A stretch of 64,000 nucleotides of DNA from CAVPDE01 sp963702565 (lineage in GTDB: Bacteria; Desulfobacterota; DSM-4660; Desulfatiglandales; HGW-15): NCBI GenBank assembly GCA_963702565.1, contig CAVPDE010000019.1:149605-213604 (forward strand), given 5' to 3'. Shown piece by piece: positions 52,399 through 60,158 of this stretch. Position 1 is the first letter of the stretch; every line of letters begins with the position of its first letter. The translations under genes and the position numbers were made by a program. The notes beneath the pieces were generated by a model. It saw nothing but the letters and a program-made list of their open reading frames with translations. It was not told the origin of the DNA and made no database searches.

Positions 52399-53289
52399 AT
52401 GAGTATGAAAGTAGTTTTTGTAGGACTGGGAACCATGGGACAGCCCATGGCGAAGAATGTCGCCAAGAAAGGGTATGCCCTGTCCGTTTTTAACCGCACA
52501 CCGGAAAAGGCCTCGTCACTCAAGGAGGCAGGAGCTGTGCTGGCCGCAAGTCCCAGAGACGGGGCAAAGGGTGCGGATGTGGTCATTCTCATGCTCACGG
52601 GTCCGGAGGCAGTGGACCAGGTGCTCGATGGCCCCCAGGGAGTGCTGGCAGGCCTGGATGCGGGAAAAACCATCGTCAACATGAGCACGGTTCCTCCGTC
52701 TTATTCCAGGCACCTGTCTGAGAGGCTGAAGTCTCGCTCCATTGCCGCCATTGATGCTCCGGTCTACGGTTCGAAGAAGCCCGCGGAGGAAGGAGCCCTT
52801 GTCATCCTGGCCGGAGGACCCCAGGCAAAGGTGAAGGAGATGGAACCGCTGCTCCTCAGCATGGGTAAAAAAGTGGTCTATTGCGGGGAAGCAGGGCAGG
52901 GGTCGAGTATGAAAATGGTCGTCAATCTCCTGTTGAGTATCATGGCGACCGGACTGGGCGAGGCGGTCAATCTAGGGCAAAAATGCGGCCTTTCCACGGA
53001 GACTATGCTGGAGACGATCCTCTCAGGGCCCACGCAGTGCCCTCTCTTTGAATTCAAGAAGCCCATGCTCATCAGCGACAATTACGGGGCCCAGTTCGCC
53101 CTCAAGAACATGACCAAGGATCTGCGATTTATCCTCCAGACGGCGGATGAGACAGGAGCCGCTGTTCCGGCCGGGCATGTGGTGTTCCAGCTCTACAGAG
53201 CAGCCATGGGGCGCGGCCTTTCGGAAAAGGATTACGCTGCGGTCAAGAAAGTGATCGAGGCCATGAGCGACCCTAACTCTGCTTCTTAA
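52399..53289 (+). CDS. Beta-hydroxyacid dehydrogenase (HIBADH/GarR family)
   Basis: From the ATG at 52399 (AAAGGAG upstream) the product has 296 residues. It has the N-terminal NAD(P) motif GLGTMGQPMAKNV, the substrate motif DAPVYGSKKPAEEG, a GQGSSMKMVVNLL segment containing the catalytic Lys and the C-terminal helical domain. Members reduce tartronate semialdehyde, oxidise 3-hydroxyisobutyrate or act on related short hydroxyacids. Here it would handle a C3-C6 semialdehyde or hydroxyacid of the pathway. Confidence 0.9.
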   Translation: MSMKVVFVGLGTMGQPMAKNVAKKGYALSVFNRTPEKASSLKEAGAVLAASPRDGAKGADVVILMLTGPEAVDQVLDGPQGVLAGLDAGKTIVNMSTVPPSYSRHLSERLKSRSIAAIDAPVYGSKKPAEEGALVILAGGPQAKVKEMEPLLLSMGKKVVYCGEAGQGSSMKMVVNLLLSIMATGLGEAVNLGQKCGLSTETMLETILSGPTQCPLFEFKKPMLISDNYGAQFALKNMTKDLRFILQTADETGAAVPAGHVVFQLYRAAMGRGLSEKDYAAVKKVIEAMSDPNSAS

Positions 53290-53348
53290 GATTCTTGAGC
53301 TCAGATGAGCATCGCTCGGTGCTCATAGGCTTAAACGGGAGAACAGGA

Positions 53349-55079
53349 ATGGCAGCTAAGCTCAAACAAAAGAGTGAAAAGGTGAGGCGAGACTGGGTTC
53401 AGCTCGATGCCCTTGCCTGCGGTACAGGCTGGGACGAAGCCGATCTTGAGAACCCTCAAATCCTGATCGAAGACGTTTTCGGAAGCAGCCACCCGGGAAG
53501 CTTTCATTTGAACGATCTCTCACAGGAAGTCGCTGTCGGTGTGTTGCAGGAGGGAGGAAAACCAGCGCACTTTCACGGAACAGATCTCTGCGACGGATGG
53601 GCCATGCTTCACGATGGGATGAACTATATTCTCCCCTCCAGGGAAGCGCTCTGCGATCTTGTGGAGGTACACGGCCGGGTCATCCCCTGGGATGCGCTTG
53701 TGCTCGTTTCCTCCTGCGACAAGTCCATCCCGGCCCACCTCATGGCAGCCTGCCGCCTCAATATCCCGGCACTCCACATCCCGGGAGGGAGCAACCGGAT
53801 CGGCCCCCGCATGACCCACAGCCTGCTGGTGGGGGGGACGGCCACGAAAATGAGACAGGGGAAGGATGTGTCCGCAGAGGTGCGCGACTACAAACTTTCC
53901 GGGTGTCCCGGCTACGGAGCGTGCCAGTTCATGGGCACGGCGAGCACCATGCAGTGCATGTCCGAGGCTCTTGGCATGGCTCTGCCCGGAGCGGCCCTCG
54001 CGCCTGCAAGCCTTTTCGACATCCGAAGGCTTGCACGCCAGGCAGGCCGGCAAATCATGAACCTGTCTAAGAGAGGGATCAAGCCTTCCGATATCCTGAC
54101 CAAGGAGGCTTTCGAGAATGCCGTCAAGGTCCACGCAGCGATTTCCGGATCAACCAATGCGCTCATCCACTTCCCGGCCATCGGCCATGAACTGGGCATG
54201 GACATAGGGGCGGATCTCTTTGATCGGATAAACCAGGAGACGCCCTACCTGGCGAACGTGCAGCCCTCAGGCACCTATTTGAGCGAAATGTTCTGGTATG
54301 CGGGAGGAGTCCCGAGAGTCCAGTTGCAGCTCCGGGACATGCTCGATCTGCGGGTCATGACCGTCACGGGAAAGACCCTTGGAGAGAACTTGAGCGAGCT
54401 CCAGAGGGAAGGGTTTTTCCGTCGCGGGGAGGGGTATCTCGCAAACTATCATCTCCAGTGGGAACAGGTCATTCGCCCGCTGGACAAAAGCCCGGGACGC
54501 GGGTCCATTGCCGTGTTGAAAGGCAACATCGCCACTGAGGGAGCGGTAGTGAAATACTCTGCCCTGGATAAATCCATGCTTGTTCACACAGGACCGGCAA
54601 GAGTTTTCAACAGGGAAGAGGATGCGCTTGCAGCGATTCTCAGCGGTCAAGTGGAGCCCGGTTCCGTGATGATTCTGCGATACGAAGGACCGAGAGGCAG
54701 CGGTATGCCGGAAATCCTCGCCACAACCGAAGCCCTGGTTACTGTCCCGGGGCTGAGCGATACGGCGATTATCACGGATGGAAGATTCTCCGGCGCCACC
54801 CGCGGACCCTGCATCGGTCATGTGTCGCCTGAGGCGGTGAGGGGGGGGCCCATTGCCCTGATCGAGGATGGGGACATGATCGAGATCGACATTCCCGGCC
54901 GCCGTCTTTCCATGGTGGGGCAGAAAGGAAAGAAGATGAAGCGGAGCGAGGTGGCTGCGCTCCTGGTGAAGCGAAGAAAGAAATGGAAAGCCCCTTCCCG
55001 TGATCATTCACCGGGCATCCTCAGGAGATATACGATGCACGCGGCATCCGCGATGAAGGGAGCATACCTGGAGGACTGA
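53349..55079 (+). CDS. IlvD/Edd-family dehydratase (sugar-acid dehydratase-like)
   Basis: The 576-residue protein follows the ilvD/Edd family order: LVSSCDKSIPAHLM, SGCPGYGACQFMGTASTM, GMALPGAALAP and TDGRFSGATRGPCIGHVSPEA. The size and the ITDGRFSGAT block resemble pentonate/hexonate dehydratases. The position of the first cluster-binding Cys (in sequences such as TPCNxHF) is occupied by Gly50 in SSHPGSFHL, so one of the three canonical 2Fe-2S ligands is absent. It would dehydrate an aldonic acid to a 2-keto-3-deoxy acid. An 8-bp repeat array follows the stop. Confidence 0.87.
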   Translation: MAAKLKQKSEKVRRDWVQLDALACGTGWDEADLENPQILIEDVFGSSHPGSFHLNDLSQEVAVGVLQEGGKPAHFHGTDLCDGWAMLHDGMNYILPSREALCDLVEVHGRVIPWDALVLVSSCDKSIPAHLMAACRLNIPALHIPGGSNRIGPRMTHSLLVGGTATKMRQGKDVSAEVRDYKLSGCPGYGACQFMGTASTMQCMSEALGMALPGAALAPASLFDIRRLARQAGRQIMNLSKRGIKPSDILTKEAFENAVKVHAAISGSTNALIHFPAIGHELGMDIGADLFDRINQETPYLANVQPSGTYLSEMFWYAGGVPRVQLQLRDMLDLRVMTVTGKTLGENLSELQREGFFRRGEGYLANYHLQWEQVIRPLDKSPGRGSIAVLKGNIATEGAVVKYSALDKSMLVHTGPARVFNREEDALAAILSGQVEPGSVMILRYEGPRGSGMPEILATTEALVTVPGLSDTAIITDGRFSGATRGPCIGHVSPEAVRGGPIALIEDGDMIEIDIPGRRLSMVGQKGKKMKRSEVAALLVKRRKKWKAPSRDHSPGILRRYTMHAASAMKGAYLED

Positions 55080-55117
55080 CCATTACTCCAGCACTCCATT
55101 ACTCCAATACTCCAAGC
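55080..55117. repeat. 8-bp tandem array (array 3)
   Basis: About four units of CATTACTC/CAGCACTC/CAATACTC begin one base after the dehydratase stop. The unit is the same ACTCCANN as in arrays 1 and 2. Confidence 0.75.
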
Positions 55118-55183
55118 AACCCCAAGCCTGCAAATGAGACGTAGGCTTGATCCAAGACCAGTTCTCGTAGGGAGGAACTCATT

Positions 55184-56263
55184 ATGTCTAATGACAGTGT
55201 GGTCAAGTATGACGAGTACGGCATCATGGACGGCTCGACCATGGGCAAGCCCCGCAAGATGACCCGGGACCTCTGGCTGCAGGAGGTTTTCCCGGAATGG
55301 GGCTCTTACCTCAATTATGAAATCGACAAGTACGAAGTGAAGCCCGGCACCGCGGCTCTGTGGTATTTCGGGGGGCCGTCCTTTGCCCTCAAATCGCGAG
55401 CAGGAGCCGTCTTCACCGTGGATCTCTATTCAGGGTCCAGCATGTTCACGGATTACTCTTACTGCGGAGTGTGCAGGACGAGCGGCGCGGACAAGCTGTG
55501 GTGGATCCGGATCAATCCTCACGTGATCGACCCCTGGAAGTTCAAACGCCTGGATGCCGTTTGCATCACGCACCATCACCAGGACCACCTGGATTTCTAC
55601 ACCATCAGCGCAGCTCTCCAGACCACCAAGTGCAAGTTCGTTGCGCCGCCCGAGTCGTGCCGCCGGATGAAGCGGGACATGGGCGTGCCGGAAGAACGGA
55701 TCATCGTGGCCGAGGTGGGGAAAAGCATTCAGATCGAAGACATGAAAATCGATTTCGCCCCCAACTTCGACACCATTGCCACCAAGACGGGTTTTGAAAC
55801 GCCGGCGCCTTTCGAGGAGGTGGCGGTGAGCTATGTGTTCAACACAGAAGGGGGCGGCATGGCTTTCCTGGGAGACAGCCTCTACCACAACGGCTACCGC
55901 ATGGTGGGCGAAAACTATGACATCGACTGGTTCACCATGAACATGGGAAACAACGCGCCCGGTTACACGGACAAAGCGTCTCCCTGGGATCTCTGGCGCA
56001 TTGCTGAAGCCCTGAACGCAAGAGTGGTTTGCCCCATGCACTTCGACAACTGGGGCAACTGTTTTGAAGATCCGTCCTACCTCGAATACATTGTCGACAG
56101 GAAGGCAAAGGAGAAAAAGCTGGATTTGCGTACCGTGGTGCTCATGTCCGGCGCCCGGTACATCCATCCGGAAGACATGAACATCGGCCGGTACATTTAT
56201 CCGGACTGGCGTGAGCGAATGAACTGGAAGAAAAGCATCGAGTATGGCCCTGAGTGCAAGTAG
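55184..56263 (+). CDS. UlaG-like metallo-beta-lactamase-fold lactonase
   Basis: The 359-residue protein resembles L-ascorbate-6-phosphate lactonase. It has the metal motif THHHQDHLDFYT, AFLGDSLYHNG, a long insert, and the C-terminal CPMHFDNWGNCFED. A GGGAGGAA ribosome site supports the ATG. UlaG opens ascorbate-6-phosphate lactone; this relative probably opens a sugar-acid lactone in the pathway, before the dehydratase. It closes the catabolic run. Confidence 0.85.
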   Translation: MSNDSVVKYDEYGIMDGSTMGKPRKMTRDLWLQEVFPEWGSYLNYEIDKYEVKPGTAALWYFGGPSFALKSRAGAVFTVDLYSGSSMFTDYSYCGVCRTSGADKLWWIRINPHVIDPWKFKRLDAVCITHHHQDHLDFYTISAALQTTKCKFVAPPESCRRMKRDMGVPEERIIVAEVGKSIQIEDMKIDFAPNFDTIATKTGFETPAPFEEVAVSYVFNTEGGGMAFLGDSLYHNGYRMVGENYDIDWFTMNMGNNAPGYTDKASPWDLWRIAEALNARVVCPMHFDNWGNCFEDPSYLEYIVDRKAKEKKLDLRTVVLMSGARYIHPEDMNIGRYIYPDWRERMNWKKSIEYGPECK

Positions 56264-56273
56264 GGCAAAAAGC

Positions 56274-56490
56274 ATATCACCACAAAGACACAGAGAGCCC
56301 AGAGAAGACTTTCTGTTTGTCGGGAGATACCGACAAACAGAAATATCTGCTCCATGACCAGGTTATGAAAACCCAGGGACTTGTTTAGGCCGTCACAGGG
56401 GTTATTTTCGTCTATCGGTATCTCCCGATAGACGAAAAAAACAAATCCCCTCTGTGACCTCCGTGCCTCAGTGGTGGAACCCCCGCCCAG
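56274..56490. repeat. Nested inverted repeat with two perfect 14-bp hairpins
   Basis: Outer arms (CACCACAAAGACACAGAG and a CTCTGTGACCTCCGTGCC...GTGGTGG arm) enclose two perfect hairpins, 56310-56343 (loop GAGATA) and 56405-56438 (loop TATCTC). The loops are exact complements, and the shared 14-base core TCGGGAGATACCGA occurs in opposite orientations. Neither hairpin is followed by a T run on the plus strand, so they are not simple terminators. Confidence 0.85.
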
Positions 56491-56501
56491 AGTCATGAAC
56501 C

Positions 56502-58058
56502 ATGATGAATTCTGAAGAGAAGAAGGATCCTGCTAAGCCGTTTTTGACGCTCGATCATGTGACGATCCGGTTGAGAGATCGGTTTGTATTCGAGGAGACC
56601 TCCTGGCAGATCAGGAGCGATGAGCACTGGGCCGTCATTGGGGCGAACGGGGCAGGGAAATCCACTCTGGTCAAGGCGATTGCCGGGGATGTGCCGATTG
56701 TTCGGGGCCGGGCGGTTTATCATTTCAGGGATGAGTCGGGCTTATCCCCCGACGGGCAAGTGGCCAGAGTGGCTTTTGACACGGAAACAGACTTACACAG
56801 AATCAAGGCCGGCTTCGATTCGTTCAGCGCCGAGCAGGATGGAGAAGTGAGCGTCGCAGAAACCATTCTGTGGGGGTCTTCGACGGAAGGGCGGGCCGAA
56901 GAAGGTAGACTCAGGGAAATTGCGCAGCAGCTCGGGATGGAGCATCTTCTGGGAAGAGCCCGCCACGTTCTTTCCAATGGAGAAGCGAAGAAAGTTCTCA
57001 TTGCCCGTGCGTTGCTGCGGTCTCCGAGCCTTTTGATTCTGGATGAACCTTTCGAGGGATTGGACGAACGAGCGAAAACCGAGTTGAAAGAACTGATCGA
57101 CCGGCTAATGACCGGACCCATGCGAGTCATTTTGGTCACTCACCGATTCGGTGAAATCAGCCCCAAGATAACCCATGTTCTCTGCGTAAAGGATTGCCGG
57201 GTGTTGTTGCAAGGTCGGGCAGAGGAAATCCTCAAGGCTGAGAGGATCCCCCAGATTTTTGGAGATGGAGGCCTCGGAGAACAAGGGAAGGGGCTCTACT
57301 TCAAGGCTCAAAAAGAAATGCAAACCTCCGGGCCTCAGGAACTCATCGCCATGAAGAACACTTCGGTCCGGTATGGCGGGCACATGGTCCTGGATCATAT
57401 CGACTGGACGGTTCGAAAAGGCGAGAACTGGGCCGTCCTGGGACCGAACGGAGCGGGTAAATCAAAGCTGCTGGAATTGATCACGGGCGACAATGTTCAA
57501 GGGTATGCCAATGAGATCCATCTCTTTGGCAGGAGAAAGGGAAGCGGCGAGACGATCTGGGAAATAAAGGAAAAACTCAGCACGGTCTCTGCGGAATTCC
57601 AGATGAGGTATCAGAAGCGCATCTCCGCTTATGATGTGATCTGCTCAGGGTTCTTTGACTCCGTAGGCCTCTATCAGAGCTGCACAGAGGAGCAGCACCA
57701 GGCAGTGCGGGAATGGATTGGTTTGTTGAAAATGGAAGACATGGCGCGCAAGCGATTCGACCACCTCTCTCATGGGCAGCAGCGCCTCATTCTCTTGGCC
57801 AGGGCCATGGTCAAGTCGCCGCTTCTCATGATCCTGGACGAGCCGTGCGACGGTCTCGATTACGCCAACCGAAGAAAGGTTCTGGAGTTCATTGAGTTCA
57901 TCGGCAGTCAGACGGCCACAGATCTCATCTGCGTGACCCACCACAAGGACGAACTCCCTCTTTGCATTACCCACGCCCTTGTTCTAGACAAAGGGAAGAT
58001 CACAGCCATTGGAGAGAGGGACCAAGTGCTGGGTAGCCTCATGACAGAGTCTGTTTAG
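56502..58058 (+). CDS. Tandem-domain ABC ATPase (ModF/PhrA-like)
   Basis: The 518-residue protein carries two nucleotide-binding domains without membrane parts. The first has Walker A GANGAGKST, signature LSNGEAKKVL and Walker B LLILDEPFEGLD. The second has GPNGAGKSK, LSHGQQRLIL and LLMILDEPCDGLD. ModF-type proteins accompany molybdate systems in E. coli but their own function is unclear, and no molybdate gene is seen here. ATGs at 56502 and 56505 are equivalent starts. No permease is nearby, so a soluble role is likely. Confidence 0.85.
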   Translation: MMNSEEKKDPAKPFLTLDHVTIRLRDRFVFEETSWQIRSDEHWAVIGANGAGKSTLVKAIAGDVPIVRGRAVYHFRDESGLSPDGQVARVAFDTETDLHRIKAGFDSFSAEQDGEVSVAETILWGSSTEGRAEEGRLREIAQQLGMEHLLGRARHVLSNGEAKKVLIARALLRSPSLLILDEPFEGLDERAKTELKELIDRLMTGPMRVILVTHRFGEISPKITHVLCVKDCRVLLQGRAEEILKAERIPQIFGDGGLGEQGKGLYFKAQKEMQTSGPQELIAMKNTSVRYGGHMVLDHIDWTVRKGENWAVLGPNGAGKSKLLELITGDNVQGYANEIHLFGRRKGSGETIWEIKEKLSTVSAEFQMRYQKRISAYDVICSGFFDSVGLYQSCTEEQHQAVREWIGLLKMEDMARKRFDHLSHGQQRLILLARAMVKSPLLMILDEPCDGLDYANRRKVLEFIEFIGSQTATDLICVTHHKDELPLCITHALVLDKGKITAIGERDQVLGSLMTESV

Positions 58059-58579
58059 CGATCGTCCGAAAACCATTTTAATCTTCCTATTCCATCCCAG
58101 GTCGGCTCTCAGTTGATACGGGGCAGCAGGGTCATCGGCACAAAGGCGGCGAAGAGTGCAATTCATGAGGGGAAACGACTCCCTTTTGGCGGGTCAGACT
58201 GTAGACAACCGGTACTTATGGGTCAAGCACGAAATCCCGCGCTCATGGCATGCCGGTTTTGTAAGCAAGTCACACTCAAAAACGGTTCATGTGACAATCT
58301 TCATATCACAGGATTGGGTGCGGCTGTGATCTCCAAGAGATATGCAGAGTCTCGGGGTTCTCATGAGTTTTGGCTGAATCCTGCGGTTTGACCTCCTTTG
58401 GCGAAATCAACGAACCATATAGACTGCCGTTAGTAAGCGACGAAAACTCGAGCTCCTAGCCATTTCACCATGCCTTTTTCGACAGTCTCATATAGTAGGT
58501 ATAATATAACACAAGGCGGGGTTGTCAGTCTCATTCAAACAAAGGGAGGGCAGAATTCAAGTTGTTGGAATGACGACGA
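58059..58579. other. Intergenic stretch of 521 bases
   Basis: I see no gene I can support. A 92-residue frame at 58113-58391 has no ribosome site or domain. Composition becomes more AT-rich here, at the boundary to the sparse right end of the window. Confidence 0.4.
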
Positions 58580-58798
58580 TTATTCTCCTTCCAGATCCGC
58601 AGATGAAAGGAAGGCGGCTCTCCGGTCTGCACCATGCCTTCGTTCCATGGTTCTGCGGCCAATTCCGCTTCTGCGGTCGTGGCCGGAACGTCTTTCGGGG
58701 ATGTGAGAAGTATATTGAAACCGTCTTCGCTCGATTCCAGAACGCCTGCCACCGTTATCGGTGAGATGGCCTGTCATTTCCTGGTCGGTGTCGGTCAC
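58580..58798 (-). CDS. Small DRR-repeat protein
   Basis: The 72-residue product starts with GTG, preceded by AAGGAG nine bases upstream. It consists largely of repeats of the form RRSGxxRR: RRSGIERRRF, PERRSGHDRRSG and ERRHGADRR. The same motif occurs in the N-terminus of the cyclase at 38402 and in the small protein at 59184. Such proteins are known to me only as unannotated products in deltaproteobacteria. The function is unknown. The high Arg content and Gly-Asp turns suggest a nucleic-acid or membrane-binding peptide. Confidence 0.6.
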   Translation of the reverse strand: MTDTDQEMTGHLTDNGGRRSGIERRRFQYTSHIPERRSGHDRRSGIGRRTMERRHGADRRAAFLSSADLEGE

Positions 58799-59019
58799 AG
58801 CGTAGGGCTCCTTCAGGCGACCGTATCCCTAGTCGCACCATTCCTTTTTACAATTACCATGCCAAAGTACCTACTTATTCCTCCGCAAAAAAATCTTGTT
58901 ATTCCAAACGACTAAGAAACATGAAGCGCATCATCATATCCCGATGAGTAATAATTTGCTCTTATCAGAGAAAAGTCATTCTACTTGTTAGCATAGAATT
59001 ACATATTTCATAGAAACAG

Positions 59020-59170
59020 CAATGAAGCTCCCCGCAGCAAGCTGCGGGGTATCTCTGGAGCGGAATTGCGCCGAAGCCCCACCCGCCTTCGCTCTCACGA
59101 GCTACGGCGCGGTCGCCTCGCCATTCCTCTCTGCAGCAAGCTGCAGAGTATCCTGGCGAAGGCGAATGAA
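59020..59170 (+). repeat. 151-bp dispersed repeat, copy B
   Basis: Same sequence as 24258-24408 in the opposite orientation, with three differences that I count. Ends are CAATGAAGCTCCCC and GGCGAAGGCGAATGAA. Two hairpins (CCCCGCAG-CAAG-CTGCGGGG; CTCTGCAG-CAAG-CTGCAGAG) mark the termini. Confidence 0.85.
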
Positions 59171-59183
59171 TAGAAAGCCGATG

Positions 59184-59426
59184 TCATATCAAGATGATCG
59201 GAACTTCGAGATGATTCGTACTGACGCTCGACCAGTCGGTGATCCGTCTCCATTCAGATCTTCTCTCTGGTGGCAACCTCCTCTCATTTCCGCTTCTTCT
59301 CTCGGTTCCGCCGTTGAGAAAGTACTCCAGCGAATACGCCTCCCGTCTATCAAACCCTGATCGTCTATCCAGTCCTGTTCGACGATCGGATCCGGTTCGA
59401 CGATCGGCTACAGCGGGTGTTCGCAT
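59184..59426 (-). CDS. Small DRR-repeat protein
   Basis: The 80-residue product begins MRTPAVADRRTGSDRRTG and continues with GLDRRSGFDRREAY, ERRSGNERRLP and ERRSEWRR, then a short non-repeat tail. It is on the minus strand, 14 bases beyond copy B of the dispersed repeat. An AAGGATGAAGG sequence sits before the ATG. Together with the 58580 protein and the cyclase N-terminus it defines a repeated-motif group in this window. The function is unknown. Confidence 0.55.
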   Translation of the reverse strand: MRTPAVADRRTGSDRRTGLDRRSGFDRREAYSLEYFLNGGTERRSGNERRLPPERRSEWRRITDWSSVSTNHLEVPIILI

Positions 59427-59680
59427 CCTTCATCCTTAGATTAGGATTCTTTCAGTTTGCCTAAGAGGATTTCTTAATAACATTCTCGTTGTCCAAGGAC
59501 GAATACATTTAAGCATACTTTCATGTCTTTGTAAATAATTTTGTATAGTTGATATTAATTCCGTATTATACAAACTAGATCAACTAAGCCAAGTAATGCA
59601 TTGCTCCGCCTTTCCATTTCAAGCGAGGCTATGCTAATCGTGCCCCTGGAGCGCCACCAAATTTCAGAAAACCCATTCAC

Positions 59681-59944
59681 ATGCCTGTGCAGTATACCAA
59701 TAAGTCTGGAGTTTCCAGGGGTGTTATCCGAGATATAAGCCTAGGAGGGGTGTTTATCTTGAGCCGAAGGCCTTTTTCTCTGGGACAGAGTCTTTCAATC
59801 GCCTTTTCTCCTGCCAACTTCGAGAAAACCGTTTGGATTACCGGTGATGTTATGAGAGTAACGCCGGAAGGTATCGGTGTCAGATTCAGATCGATAAATC
59901 ATGTCCAAAAGACAGCAGTCATATCCGTCGCTTCGTCGAAGTAG
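59681..59944 (+). CDS. PilZ-domain protein, N-terminus unclear
   Basis: The 87-residue frame has the PilZ hallmark DISLGG within VSRGVIRDISLGGVFILSRRP, then a beta-barrel-like sequence to the stop. The RxxxR part of a PilZ domain should lie before residue 1: the in-frame upstream codons read FRKPIHMPVQY, but no start codon exists between there and a stop at 59594. A start in another frame at 59631 (MLIVPLERHQ) suggests a one-base frameshift near 59666. PilZ domains bind cyclic di-GMP. The gene may be truncated or frameshifted. Confidence 0.6.
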   Translation: MPVQYTNKSGVSRGVIRDISLGGVFILSRRPFSLGQSLSIAFSPANFEKTVWITGDVMRVTPEGIGVRFRSINHVQKTAVISVASSK

Positions 59945-60158
59945 AATTTTTCACCGTGATGGCAATCCTAGATGCGAAGATCTTGAATCCCAGTGATCAC
60001 TCTGAAATAATTTATGTTTTTCTACTGTATCGATTTGCTTTGCAGTTATCCTAACTTCTACTTTATGTTGTGTTTTATTTCTATTGACACACTACAGGTT
60101 GCATAGTATCTATTCTTCTGTATTAGCGGATTCAGAGGCGGTTTGGGGAGAAGTCAAG

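Noticed and set aside
58113..58391. 92-residue open frame
   Set aside because: No ribosome site, no domain and no neighbour that supports it.
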